In this document: positions 24,880-32,671 of the stretch, piece by piece
How positions within the stretch are numbered: the first letter of the stretch is position 1
How the letters are laid out: each line of letters starts with the position of its first letter
Position numbers and translations under genes: made by a program
Assembly (NCBI GenBank): GCA_965223955.1
Contig: OZ245029.1
Span: 1,364,001 to 1,428,000, forward strand
Length of the DNA stretch: 64,000 bases
From: Bin75 sp965223955
GTDB taxonomy: Bacteria > Nitrospirota > Nitrospiria > Nitrospirales > UBA8639
Direction of reading: 5' to 3'
The notes under the pieces: model-generated
What the model saw: the letters and a program-made list of their open reading frames with translations, nothing else
The model's database searches: none
Told to the model about the DNA's origin: nothing

Positions 24880-25707
24880 CTAGTAGGCCGGTGGTCGAGA
24901 AAGTGGTTCGCTCGTGACCAATTCCACGGCTCGCAGATTGTCGAAGGCGAATTTTCCGTCACCGGTGGTCAGGAGCCCGATCCGGCCAGTCCGGAAGGTG
25001 GAATCATACACGGAGAGGAAGAATTGGTTATCGAACGAAATTTCAAAGAAATCTTTGCTGACGATCGTATTTCTCTGGACTCGCAGGAAATGCCATGGAG
25101 TTCTTTTCAACGGAATAACCTTATGCTCCTCGATCAGGGTGGGGTTCCCTTCGAAAAAACGATAGACCCTGACCATATTGCTTGCCGGATAAATGAGGAC
25201 GGCATAGAAGTTCTCGAGATCCTGGAGGTTCAGCACCAAGCCGGCTGCCGAAGTCGGTGTGCCGAGTTTGGAAAGGATGCCTACCGTGAGGTCGACGTAT
25301 TCCACCTGAATCGTGTCGTTGATCAGCAGTTGATAACAGCCGGGAGTTGGGCAGGAAGTCGGTTGTAACAGCGCATGGGTCCGGCTTGGCGGGTCGTCAT
25401 CGGCAATAATGGTCCATTCCCCCATGTGCCCATGCCCCAGGGTATGAGAGGAAAACCCGGGAGGCAGAACCGAATCCAGGTTCTTTTCAAAAGTCCATTC
25501 CTGAAAAATCGGAGGAGTATGCCGTAAGACGGCGCGGGGCAGTTCTTTCAGGGGCTCGGTGTCTTCTGCGAAAAGATCCGAAACGCCCGTGCACAGGACA
25601 AGGGCTGCGAAGCCGAGGATGAAGCCACGAGTAAGAAAACGGCCTGCCCTCGCGGAGGGTTGCCGGAAAGGAATACGGAAACACCGAAAGGGAACTGTGT
25701 TATGCAT
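24880..25707 (-). CDS. Exported protein with LamG-like fold, function unknown
   Basis: A protein of 275 residues from the ATG at 25707, which has GGTGAG just upstream. The N-terminus is basic and followed by a hydrophobic stretch (GFILGFAALVLCTGVSDLFAED), consistent with a signal peptide. The mature part contains short beta strands and motifs such as VGILSKLGTP, NFYAVLIYPASNMVRVYRF, FFEISFDNQFFLSVYD and GRIGLLTTGDGKFAFDNL. These are typical of concanavalin/LamG-like (DUF1080-type) lectin folds. No catalytic residues can be assigned. A longer frame reaches 25824 but has no better signal. Confidence 0.75.
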   Translation of the reverse strand: MHNTVPFRCFRIPFRQPSARAGRFLTRGFILGFAALVLCTGVSDLFAEDTEPLKELPRAVLRHTPPIFQEWTFEKNLDSVLPPGFSSHTLGHGHMGEWTIIADDDPPSRTHALLQPTSCPTPGCYQLLINDTIQVEYVDLTVGILSKLGTPTSAAGLVLNLQDLENFYAVLIYPASNMVRVYRFFEGNPTLIEEHKVIPLKRTPWHFLRVQRNTIVSKDFFEISFDNQFFLSVYDSTFRTGRIGLLTTGDGKFAFDNLRAVELVTSEPLSRPPAY

Positions 25708-26075
25708 GAATCTCACCAAATGAGTAAATGCCTGCCAATGGGTTTTCGTCCGAATCATACGAAGAAAAAGTCTTTTGCTGCAAGGTGACAAAGGAGCGGT
25801 TCGACGAGGATTGTACATGTTCACGTATTCGTTGACGGAATGAAAGATAGGGCGTGTCAGCCCTACGCGGTCCTGCTTTTCTTTCCCTCCCCTTTGTAAG
25901 GGGAGGATAGGTGGGGTAGAGTCGTCCTGGCGCTGCTGCTACCTGGAGGATCAGCCTTGCGTGGTTCCTCTCTACCAGACAGCCGCTCTACCTCCCCTCA
26001 CCCCTCCTTACAAAGGAGGGGAAGGAAAAAGCGGGAATGGTCAACGAATGAGTGGACACAGACAGGAATGCGCCT
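25708..26075. repeat. R1 and R9 repeats in the gap before the CPBP gene
   Basis: R9 units (GTCAACGAAT-GTGAAC type) lie at about 25813-25842 and 26038-26060 in opposite orientation and bracket an R1 element at 25884-26024. The R1 arms here have TTTGTAAGGGGAGG and CCTTACAAAGGAGGGG, so the whole unit could fold into one long hairpin. No gene is seen. Confidence 0.8.
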
Positions 26076-26798
26076 ATGCCCTTATGGAGAACAACACAGT
26101 GGCAAAGCGCCGTTCAAGCCGATGAACGCGCGACGTGGTTGGCGTGGATTCCAATCTGTCTGACGGGATGCTTTTATCTTCTCCCTGCCTCGACCCAGCA
26201 GAACCTGCTCCTGCAATTTTTACCGCAACTCGCCGGATACGGGGCGCTCGCAATCTGGTGGAAATTCAATGCCGGTGCGCTGCCTGCGCTGGGATTTTCC
26301 CGGAGCTTCCTGAAGCAAGGCGTCGTGTGGGGGATCGGCACGGGGTGTATCCTGGGGTTGGTCAACTCGACCGTGATCCTGTGGATCGTGCCGGTTCTTG
26401 GTGGCGACGTTCTGTTTTTGGCCGACACGCCGCATGCCAGGGTGCCCCTCTTCGTGATGATTCCCTGGTTCACGGTCCTGATCGCAATCGGCGTCGAGTT
26501 GAATTTTCGAGGATTTCTCCTGGGCAGACTGGAGCACTTCTGTTGCCGATGTCTGCCGGCGACACGTGCAAACGGTCTCCGGCTTGGTTCGATCGTGGCG
26601 ATGCTGATGTCGGCGTTGGTGTTTGCGTTCGATCCTTTTATGGTGATGACGTTTCGGCATCTCCACTGGATCGCGGTATGGGACGGACTCATTTGGGCGG
26701 CCCTCTTTTTGCGGTGGCGGAACCTGGTGACGGTGATTACGGCCCATGCCATTGAGGTGATGATCCTGTATCTCAGCGTGAAAGCGGCGCTCACGTAA
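26076..26798 (+). CDS. CPBP-family intramembrane protease-like protein
   Basis: A 240-residue polytopic membrane protein. Hydrophobic segments occupy most of the sequence. The motif VELNFRGFLLGRLE resembles the CPBP/Abi core EExxxR but with the first Glu replaced (VE). FRHLHW near residue 205 and HAIEV near 222 could supply the histidines. The family includes Rce1-like prenyl-protein proteases and bacteriocin immunity proteins. ATG 26076 has AGGAA upstream; an ATG at 26052 is also in frame. Confidence 0.72.
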   Translation: MPLWRTTQWQSAVQADERATWLAWIPICLTGCFYLLPASTQQNLLLQFLPQLAGYGALAIWWKFNAGALPALGFSRSFLKQGVVWGIGTGCILGLVNSTVILWIVPVLGGDVLFLADTPHARVPLFVMIPWFTVLIAIGVELNFRGFLLGRLEHFCCRCLPATRANGLRLGSIVAMLMSALVFAFDPFMVMTFRHLHWIAVWDGLIWAALFLRWRNLVTVITAHAIEVMILYLSVKAALT

Positions 26799-26987
26799 TG
26801 CCCGCGGCGTGCTGCTCTTCAGTGTTCCACGATTGGGCTTTAGGATGTCCTTTGCAGGAGCGATGACGCTGTACGTTTTGTTCGTATCGGTGACGAGGGT
26901 CATGTTACGATGAGGAAATATGGAATCGCTTGAACCGGCGCGAGTACGGCAACCGGGCGGAGTCATGAACAAGAGAGGAGCTACCCC

Positions 26988-27413
26988 ATGGACGAACTTG
27001 TCAAACCCATCGTGCAGGCCTTTTTGGTTTGCGATTCGGTGATCCTGGACAGTTTTACCGGAAAGAAGAGCATCATCGGAACGTTCACGCACTTGTGGGC
27101 ACCACGATTTCCCTGCCAACACCCCCAAATGGGAGTCTATTTTTGTTTGACGGACGCGGAAGGCCAGTATGAGTTTGAGCTTCGTCTCATGTATTTGGAT
27201 CAGGATCAGCCCATCGGGAAAGCCTCGTTGTCGTCGATTGAAATCAAAGACCGGTTGCGGATTCATGATTTCGGTGTGAATATTCCCTCGTTGGTCTTTC
27301 CGGCACCGGGCCGGTATGAGTTCCAATTGTTCGCGAATGGGTATTTCATCACTCAAAAAGACTTCAACGTGATGCAACAAACTCCTCCGCAGCCCAACCC
27401 CGAATCCTCGTAG
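26988..27413 (+). CDS. Conserved hypothetical protein (DUF6941-like)
   Basis: A soluble protein of 141 residues without a signal peptide. The pattern ACD-type VCDSVILDSFTGKKSIIGTF near the N-terminus, followed by alternating beta strands and PAPGRYEFQLFANG, resembles the DUF6941 group of unknown function. Strong translation signal: AGAGGAG before the ATG at 26988. The gap of 189 bases upstream has no clear repeats. Confidence 0.6.
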   Translation: MDELVKPIVQAFLVCDSVILDSFTGKKSIIGTFTHLWAPRFPCQHPQMGVYFCLTDAEGQYEFELRLMYLDQDQPIGKASLSSIEIKDRLRIHDFGVNIPSLVFPAPGRYEFQLFANGYFITQKDFNVMQQTPPQPNPESS

Positions 27414-28030
27414 GCGTGCCGGCACGCCTGTGAGTGCGCGCTTCATTCCTCGCCTCTCCGTCATCCTGCACCAAACACCAGCGTGGTCATCCTTGTATGT
27501 ATTCAGTCATTCGTTGACAATTTCCACCGTCTCCTTCTGTTCCTCAGTTCCCCTCCTTTGCCTGCCCTGCCTGTCCTGAGCTTGTCGAAGGAAGCGTAGC
27601 CGAAGGGTCTGGAGGGGTGATGGGGGCATTAGGCATGCCCCTGGCTTTGACCAGGGGTAGAATCCGTGACCAGGATGGCGAAACCCCGTGCTCTATGGGC
27701 GTTCAACTCTACCCCACCCCGCTTTCGCGAGGGCAAGCCTAGCTCATCCTCCCCCTTACAAAAGTGAGGAAAAGAGAACCATGACCACGCAGGGCTTCCT
27801 TTTCATCCCTTCGTGTGCAGGCTGCAAGCCTCTGCATGGGGGTTTCTTGTGAAAAATGTATTTCTCGTTTAATCTGCCCCTCCTGACTTTTGTAGGTCGA
27901 GGTAGGTCGGATTAGCGAAGCGTAATCCGACAATCCCAGCGTAACCCGACAACTGGAGACCCGAACGTTCCATTTTCGTCTCGTAGGTGTAGGCGGCAAG
28001 CCTGCATGAAAGATTCTCGTGAGGGAGCGA
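27414..28030. repeat. Repeat cluster with nested R4 inside R1
   Basis: Contents: R9 at 27494-27523; R1 at 27548-27774, the longest copy, containing a nested R4 pair (outer unit 27561-27569 plus 27593-27608, inner unit 27570-27592). R8 units lie at 27813-27850 and 27989-28020, and two R2 units at 27903-27950. The whole 617 bases are repeat-derived; no gene is supported. Confidence 0.85.
27570..27592 (+). repeat. R4 unit inserted inside another R4 unit
   Basis: The 23-base unit starting CCTGTCCTGAGC and ending TCGAAGGA interrupts an outer unit whose intact form, CCTGCCCTG joined to AGCGTAGC, is seen at 21555-21570. The same inner unit in inverse orientation interrupts the R1 copy at 50730-50752. 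Confidence 0.85.
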
Positions 28031-28456
28031 ATGATTGCCGTAACGTCCCAGGTATCCATTCCTGAACAGGAACTCCGATTTCGCGCTTCACGCAGCAGTG
28101 GCCCCGGAGGGCAAAACGTCAACAAGGTGAATACGCGCGTGATGCTGCATTTTGACGTCCGGCATTCTCCGTCGTTGACGGCCGCACAAAAATCCCTGAT
28201 CGGCAGAAAGCTCAAGACCCGGATCAATAAGGAGGGGGTGTTGTATCTGTACGCCCAACGAGCTGCGAGCCAGGCCATGAATCGAGCCGATTTGATCGAG
28301 AAGTTTTCCCGGCTTCTTCACGAGGCCCTGGCTCCCCGGAAAATTCGAAAAGAAACCCGGATCTCTCACCATTCCATTGCAGAGCGATTGGATCAGAAGA
28401 AACACCGGGGACGGGTCAAGCAATTGCGCAATCAACCGGTCCGTGCCGACGACTGA
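28031..28456 (+). CDS. arfB: Alternative ribosome-rescue factor ArfB
   Basis: ArfB (YaeJ/ICT1 class) hydrolyses peptidyl-tRNA on stalled ribosomes lacking a codon in the A site. The 141-residue protein has the single catalytic domain SSGPGGQNVNKVNT containing GGQ, and a basic C-terminal tail (KKHRGRVKQLRNQ) that enters the mRNA channel. Domain 2 and the codon-recognition domain of RF2 are missing, which distinguishes it from a release factor. ATG 28031 follows AGGGAGCG; the frame starts at a GTG at 28019 that falls in an R8 repeat. Confidence 0.93.
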   Translation: MIAVTSQVSIPEQELRFRASRSSGPGGQNVNKVNTRVMLHFDVRHSPSLTAAQKSLIGRKLKTRINKEGVLYLYAQRAASQAMNRADLIEKFSRLLHEALAPRKIRKETRISHHSIAERLDQKKHRGRVKQLRNQPVRADD

Positions 28457-28704
28457 CCCTTCACAGGAATGCCTTCTTCTGTCATCCCCGACCCCGATCG
28501 GGGATCCAGGGTTTTTGCTTTTCCTTCGCTTTGTGAGAAGAAAGGCGCTGGATCCTCGCGTTCGCAAGGATGACAGAAAAAGCAATAACGACACTGGATT
28601 CCTGCTTCCGCAGGAATGCCCCCTTCTGTCATCCCCGACCCCGATCGGGGATCCAGGGTTCTTGCCTTTTCCTCTGCTTTGCGAAGAGAAAGGCTCTGGA
28701 TCCC
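28457..28704. repeat. R3 repeats flanking the IS30 insertion site
   Basis: An intact compound R3 copy at 28479-28576 (GTCATCCCCGAC at one end, AAGGATGACAG at the other) is followed by a second copy from 28594. That second copy is broken at 28704 by the IS30-family element and resumes at 29738-29762 with CCTCGCGTTCGCAAGGATG. The intact copy shows the pre-insertion sequence CTGGATCCTCGCG. Confidence 0.85.
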
Positions 28705-29737
28705 CTAAATTCACAAACGAAGTGCAACACCTTGTTAAGGTGTTGCCATGGGACGCTACTACACACAACTCACCCTTGAAGACCGCTGTGAAATGGCCCG
28801 CTTACACACCACGGGACACTCGATCCGCCAAATTGCGGCAACTCTGGATCGCGCGCCATCGACTGTGGCTCGGGAGCTGAACCGCAATGGGTCCACCACC
28901 CAGGGCTACCGCCCAGGCTATGCCGACCAACAAGCCCGGGCGCACCGCTGGCAGGGCTCCAAGCTCGACCGCGACAGCACGCTCCGCGCCACGGTCCTGG
29001 CGCAGCTTCAACACGGCTGGTCCCCCCAACAGGTGGCCGGCCGCCTCGCTCGGGAGCAGCACCGACCGGTCATCTCCCACGAGACCATCTACCGCTTCAT
29101 CTATGCGCAGATGGCCCGCAAAACAGAGTACGCCTGGCGCCACTATCTGCCGCAGGCCAAAGCCAAACGCGGGCGCCGTTGCTACAAGGGGCGCAGCCCG
29201 GCGTCCTTTATCGCTCTGCGCCGCCCGCTGGCGGAGCGGCCGGCGGCGGTCGCGGATCGCCGTACCCCGGGCCATTGGGAGGCCGATCTGATGTTGTTCC
29301 GGATCTACGGCCAAGCCATCTTGACCCTCCATGAGCGCCACTCCCGCCTGCTGATCGCCGCGCGCCCCCCCCGGCAAAGCCGCCGCGCCGATCGCCCACG
29401 CCATCGCCACCCTCCTCGCGCCCTTGCCCCCCACGTGGCGCCAAACAATCACCTTCGATAACGGGACGGAGTTTGCGCGGCATTATGCCCTCCATACGCT
29501 CGGCCTCGAAACCTTCTTCTGTGAGACCCACTCGCCCTGGCAAAAGGGCGGCGTCGAAAACGCCATCGGCCGCTTGCGCCGGACCCTGCCCCGCAAGACC
29601 GACTTGGTGGCTCTCTCCGATGAACACTTTACGCATCTGGTTCAGGTATACAATAATACCCCGCGGAAATGTCTCGGCTATCAGACGCCCGCCGAGGTTT
29701 TTAGAAACCACCTGTTGCACTTCAAATGTGAATCCAC
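28705..29737 (+). mobile_element. IS30-family insertion sequence
   Basis: About 1.03 kb. Terminal inverted repeats include ATTCACA-AACG-AAGTGCAACA (28709 onward) and its counterpart ending TGTGAAT at 29733 (read inward ATTCACA-TTTG-AAGTGCAACA). The element interrupts an R3 repeat at its GGATCC centre; the flanking CC and CCT suggest a 2-3 bp duplication. Exact outer ends are uncertain by a few bases. Confidence 0.85.
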
Positions 29738-29759
29738 CTCCTCGCGTTCGCAAGGATGA
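28748..29759 (+). pseudogene. IS30-family transposase, frameshifted at a C8 run
   Basis: Two frames together give one IS30-type transposase of about 336 residues. The first (28748-29461) has the HTH region YYTQLTLEDRCEMARLH and IAATLDRAPSTVAREL, a second HTH (WSPQQVAGRLAREQ) and the first catalytic Asp (GHWEADLM). The second (recoverable from about 29370, ending 29759) has FDNGTEFARHYALH and QKGGVENAIGRLRR with the remaining Asp and Glu. The frames join at eight consecutive C residues at 29365-29372; seven would restore a continuous protein (AARPPGKAAAP). This is either a decayed gene, a slippage site, or a sequencing error. The last codons read into the flanking R3 repeat. Confidence 0.85.
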
Positions 29760-29775
29760 CAGAAAGGAAGAGGCC

Positions 29776-29807
29776 GTAGGTCGGGTTAGCCGAAGGCGTA
29801 ACCCGAC
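29776..29807. repeat. R2 palindromic repeat
   Basis: GTAGGTCGGGTTAGC and the complementary GCGTAACCCGAC form a short hairpin between the IS30-family element and the convergent barrel-protein gene. Confidence 0.75.
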
Positions 29808-29883
29808 AATCCTCTGGCGGCGTTTTAACCGGAGGCTCGGTGAGGTGGTGTGAAGCGCCTCCTGTATGCCCTCGGACTATCCG

Positions 29884-31098
29884 CTACAGCGTGAGGACAA
29901 TGGAAAATGCGCTGAACAATCCGAACGCGTCCGAATACTCGATGCGCGCCGGCGTGTGGGAGTCTCCGGTTGCGAAGCTTTCTCCCAATCTTGCGTAGCG
30001 CATCTTCGGGGCATGCGACAAATATTCGACTCCTGTCCCGAACTGAAAGGTGACTCGCTCAAGGCACGTGACACTCAGCGCCGTTTGGAAGCTGAGGGTT
30101 GTGGCGACTGCCGAATCGCTTGTTTTCCAATCGGTCGGCACGTCTAAGACCGGGTCCCCCGACGACAGCAACGTCCTTTGGGACCCGTCGTATTCGGAAT
30201 CCAGATAATACACTCCCAGCCTGCCGTCGAACGTGAAATTCCAGCGCTCCTTGAACGGAAGGTCGATGCGGGTGCCGACGACCCCGCCGTAATGCCAGGC
30301 TTCCAGGTCTTCTTTCAGGGTCAGGTTATTGACCTCAGGCGCACGGTTGGACTCGTATGCAAACGTCTCGGACTCCTGGTTCAGCCTCTTGTAGCTCGGT
30401 CCGATGAAAAGGGAGACCTTGGTTCGCCCCGTCTGCCTGAAGAACATCCCGGTCACAAGATCGATGCCATGGAAGTCAACTTCCCTTTTCGTGCTGATGC
30501 GTATGGGATCGCCCCATGCAAAATTGGGAGCACCGAAAGGCATCTTGCCGCCATCTATCTTTCCGATCCACCCGACCGACCTGGCATCCGGGTTGTCGTT
30601 TATCAGAGCCACGAGAAGCGGTTCCGTCTCTGACGTAATAGGACACCCTCCGTCTACCAGACTTAGTGGGCACTGCCTGTCGAACTGAGTCAGTGCTTCA
30701 GTCCATGGGGCTGAATCCTCGTTGTACTCGTTAACGTGCCTGGAGTTGTAAAAAGTGAGGAACCCGCTCAATTCGGTGAACAGGTTTTTTCCGAAGGCGT
30801 CGTATTCGCCACCGACCGCCAGGTTGACCAGCGGCCCGGCTTGAAATGCTGCGTCGTAGTGGTCGAGGAAGCCGATGACCTCTTCCCGATTGTTTGTCCT
30901 GATGAACGGGCTCGACTCCGACATGTCCAGAAAATACACGCCGCCACCCGCTCTGGCATAGAGATTTTCCGTCCAGGCGTCGGGCGAGGCAGCGTGTGCT
31001 TGAGGACAGAGCAGGAGCAAAACGGGGAGCACCGCCACAACGGTCCATGGCCTCGGAAAAATCCTTTTTAAGATCGATGAATTTATGGCAATCTTCAA
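29884..31098 (-). CDS. Outer-membrane beta-barrel-like protein
   Basis: A 404-residue exported protein. A signal peptide (TVVAVLPVLLLLCPQAHA) ends at an AHA-A cleavage site. The mature part begins YARAGGGVYFLDM and alternates short amphipathic strands with loops, including GGEYDAF, KVSLFIGPSYKRL, GGVVGTRIDLPF, FDGRLGVYYLDSEYDG and a terminal strand AFGLFSAFSIVLTL. Two or three cysteines occur in a loop (CPLSLVDGGC). This pattern fits a transmembrane barrel or porin-like protein; the substrate is unknown. The gene is isolated on the minus strand among repeats. Confidence 0.7.
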   Translation of the reverse strand: MKIAINSSILKRIFPRPWTVVAVLPVLLLLCPQAHAASPDAWTENLYARAGGGVYFLDMSESSPFIRTNNREEVIGFLDHYDAAFQAGPLVNLAVGGEYDAFGKNLFTELSGFLTFYNSRHVNEYNEDSAPWTEALTQFDRQCPLSLVDGGCPITSETEPLLVALINDNPDARSVGWIGKIDGGKMPFGAPNFAWGDPIRISTKREVDFHGIDLVTGMFFRQTGRTKVSLFIGPSYKRLNQESETFAYESNRAPEVNNLTLKEDLEAWHYGGVVGTRIDLPFKERWNFTFDGRLGVYYLDSEYDGSQRTLLSSGDPVLDVPTDWKTSDSAVATTLSFQTALSVTCLERVTFQFGTGVEYLSHAPKMRYARLGESFATGDSHTPARIEYSDAFGLFSAFSIVLTL

Positions 31099-31504
31099 AC
31101 GGTTGTCCAGGGTATTCTCCGGTTCCTACAACTCCACGGCAAGACGGAATAAGGTATACAATAAACGTCTTTCTGTCATCCTTGTCTTGTTCACTCGTTC
31201 GTTGACAATTTCCGCCGTCTCCTTCTGTCATTCCCGACATTTCAATCGGGAATCCAGGGTTCTGTTTCCTTACAAAGACGCTGGATTTCCGCGTGCGCGG
31301 GAATGACCGATTCTGGTGTTGCTGGCTCTGTTCGTATCAATGATAAAGGGAGAAGACAGTCATGTAGGTCGGGTTAGCCGAAGGCGTAACCCGACAACGA
31401 CCCCACTTTGGTGTTTCGTGCCGGGTGACAAATAGAGCATAAACAGATCCTTAATGACTACAAAATAGCGCAAAGTAGATCCATTTAGGTGCCAAATAGC
31501 ATAT
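31099..31504. repeat. R9, R3 and R2 repeats upstream of the barrel-protein gene
   Basis: R9 at 31187-31213 (GTTCACTCGTTCGTTGACA), a compound R3 unit at 31225-31308 and an R2 unit at 31364-31396. The remainder up to 31504 is unremarkable A/T-richer sequence without an open frame. Confidence 0.75.
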
Positions 31505-32311
31505 CTATGGCGACTCCTGATCCCACTCGAACACGTTGCGCTCGATGAAGACAAAGGCGGCGATCCACAAAAAGGCGTCCCAGAAATCGAGGAAGGTGCC
31601 GAAGATTCCCCAATACACCGCGGCGCCCACGATGATGGCGTAGAGCAGGTATTTTGTCCGCAGGCTTGTGGTCGCAAACCAGCCCGGGAACAGTTCTTTG
31701 ACGTCCGGCCGCACGTCGAGCTCCAGAAGGGCCAGGATCAGGAGCCAGGTGCCGGAGTTCACAACGTCAACCCAGGCCAGTTGCACCGCCTGAACCAGGG
31801 CACCGGCTTCAGCCAGCGTCCTGGTCTGCTCGTTGACGAACAGTGCTCCGGTGATCCCGGCACAGTTGCCGGCGGTCAGCACCCGGTACTCGTCGAGTTC
31901 AACGAGCAGGGCGAACTGCTTCATGACCAAGGCGCAGGCGTCCGGTATGCCCGCCGGCACGTACAGGCCAAAGCCGAGTGCTTTGCCGAGATAGCCGGTA
32001 AAGGCGTAAACAATGACCATGTAACACAGTGCGCGCAGGCCCCGGATGGCGAGGCCGATGGGGCGCTTCAGCACCTCGTCGGAAAGCTGACAGGTTTCCA
32101 GTTCGAACAGCAGCAACAGGATTATCCACGCGGCGGTGTCAATGCTCGGCGCAAACCCTTCGATGATTTGCGCGAACGGCAGGCCATCCCGGAATACGTG
32201 GGAAGCGGCTTCCCAATCTTCCTTGAAGAACAGCGCCACGTTGGCGACCAGGGCCGCGTACACCAGATATTTGAAAACGGAAAACCAGTCGAGTCTGTTC
32301 ACCTGGAGCAT
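31505..32311 (-). CDS. Polytopic membrane protein, function unknown
   Basis: A 268-residue protein with about six hydrophobic segments: YLVYAALVANVALFF, AAWIILLLLFELET, ALCYMVIVYAFTGYLG, a middle amphipathic region, NSGTWLLILALLELDV, YLLYAIIVGAAVYWGIFG and DAFLWIAAFVFIE. Conserved acidic residues lie in or next to membrane segments (FELET, LLELDV, FIERN). No family is recognised. It lacks a cleavable signal peptide and close neighbours; both flanks are repeats. Confidence 0.7.
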   Translation of the reverse strand: MLQVNRLDWFSVFKYLVYAALVANVALFFKEDWEAASHVFRDGLPFAQIIEGFAPSIDTAAWIILLLLFELETCQLSDEVLKRPIGLAIRGLRALCYMVIVYAFTGYLGKALGFGLYVPAGIPDACALVMKQFALLVELDEYRVLTAGNCAGITGALFVNEQTRTLAEAGALVQAVQLAWVDVVNSGTWLLILALLELDVRPDVKELFPGWFATTSLRTKYLLYAIIVGAAVYWGIFGTFLDFWDAFLWIAAFVFIERNVFEWDQESP

Positions 32312-32671
32312 CCGGTCATACCCCTCCCTCCGTCCTCCTCGACGCTTGTCCCCGACTTGATCGGGGATCCAGGCGATCTATAAGGATCCAGGTTTTTTCT
32401 TTTCCCTCTGTTTGCGAGGAGAAAGACACTGGATCCCCGATCGGGGTCGGGGATGACAGATAAAGACAAAAACAAAGACTCTGGATTCCCGCATTCGCAG
32501 AAATGACGGTCGAGGCGCCTCGGCGGAAATCGGTCTAATCTATCAAGGTTCGAGGCGTTGGTCTATGTTCGCCGAATCCGCCTTGCGGGAGCGGAAGGCC
32601 GGTCCGTATAATCGCCAATCCGTGCGAAGAGAACCTCGCACATCGATGATACCGAAAGAACAGGAGTGTGT
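32312..32671. repeat. R3 repeats and upstream region of the Memo-like gene
   Basis: Compound R3 units run from 32344 to about 32509 (CCCCGACTTGATCGGGGATC, GGATCCCCGATCGGGG and GGATTCCCGC blocks). The remaining 160 bases before the gene have no clear promoter; AGGAG at 32661-32665 is the ribosome binding site of the next gene. Confidence 0.75.

Noticed and set aside
26220..27464. 414-codon minus-strand frame across the CPBP and DUF6941-like genes
   Set aside because: It covers two plus-strand genes with strong ribosome binding sites, and its composition is His/Arg-rich in the manner of shadow frames.
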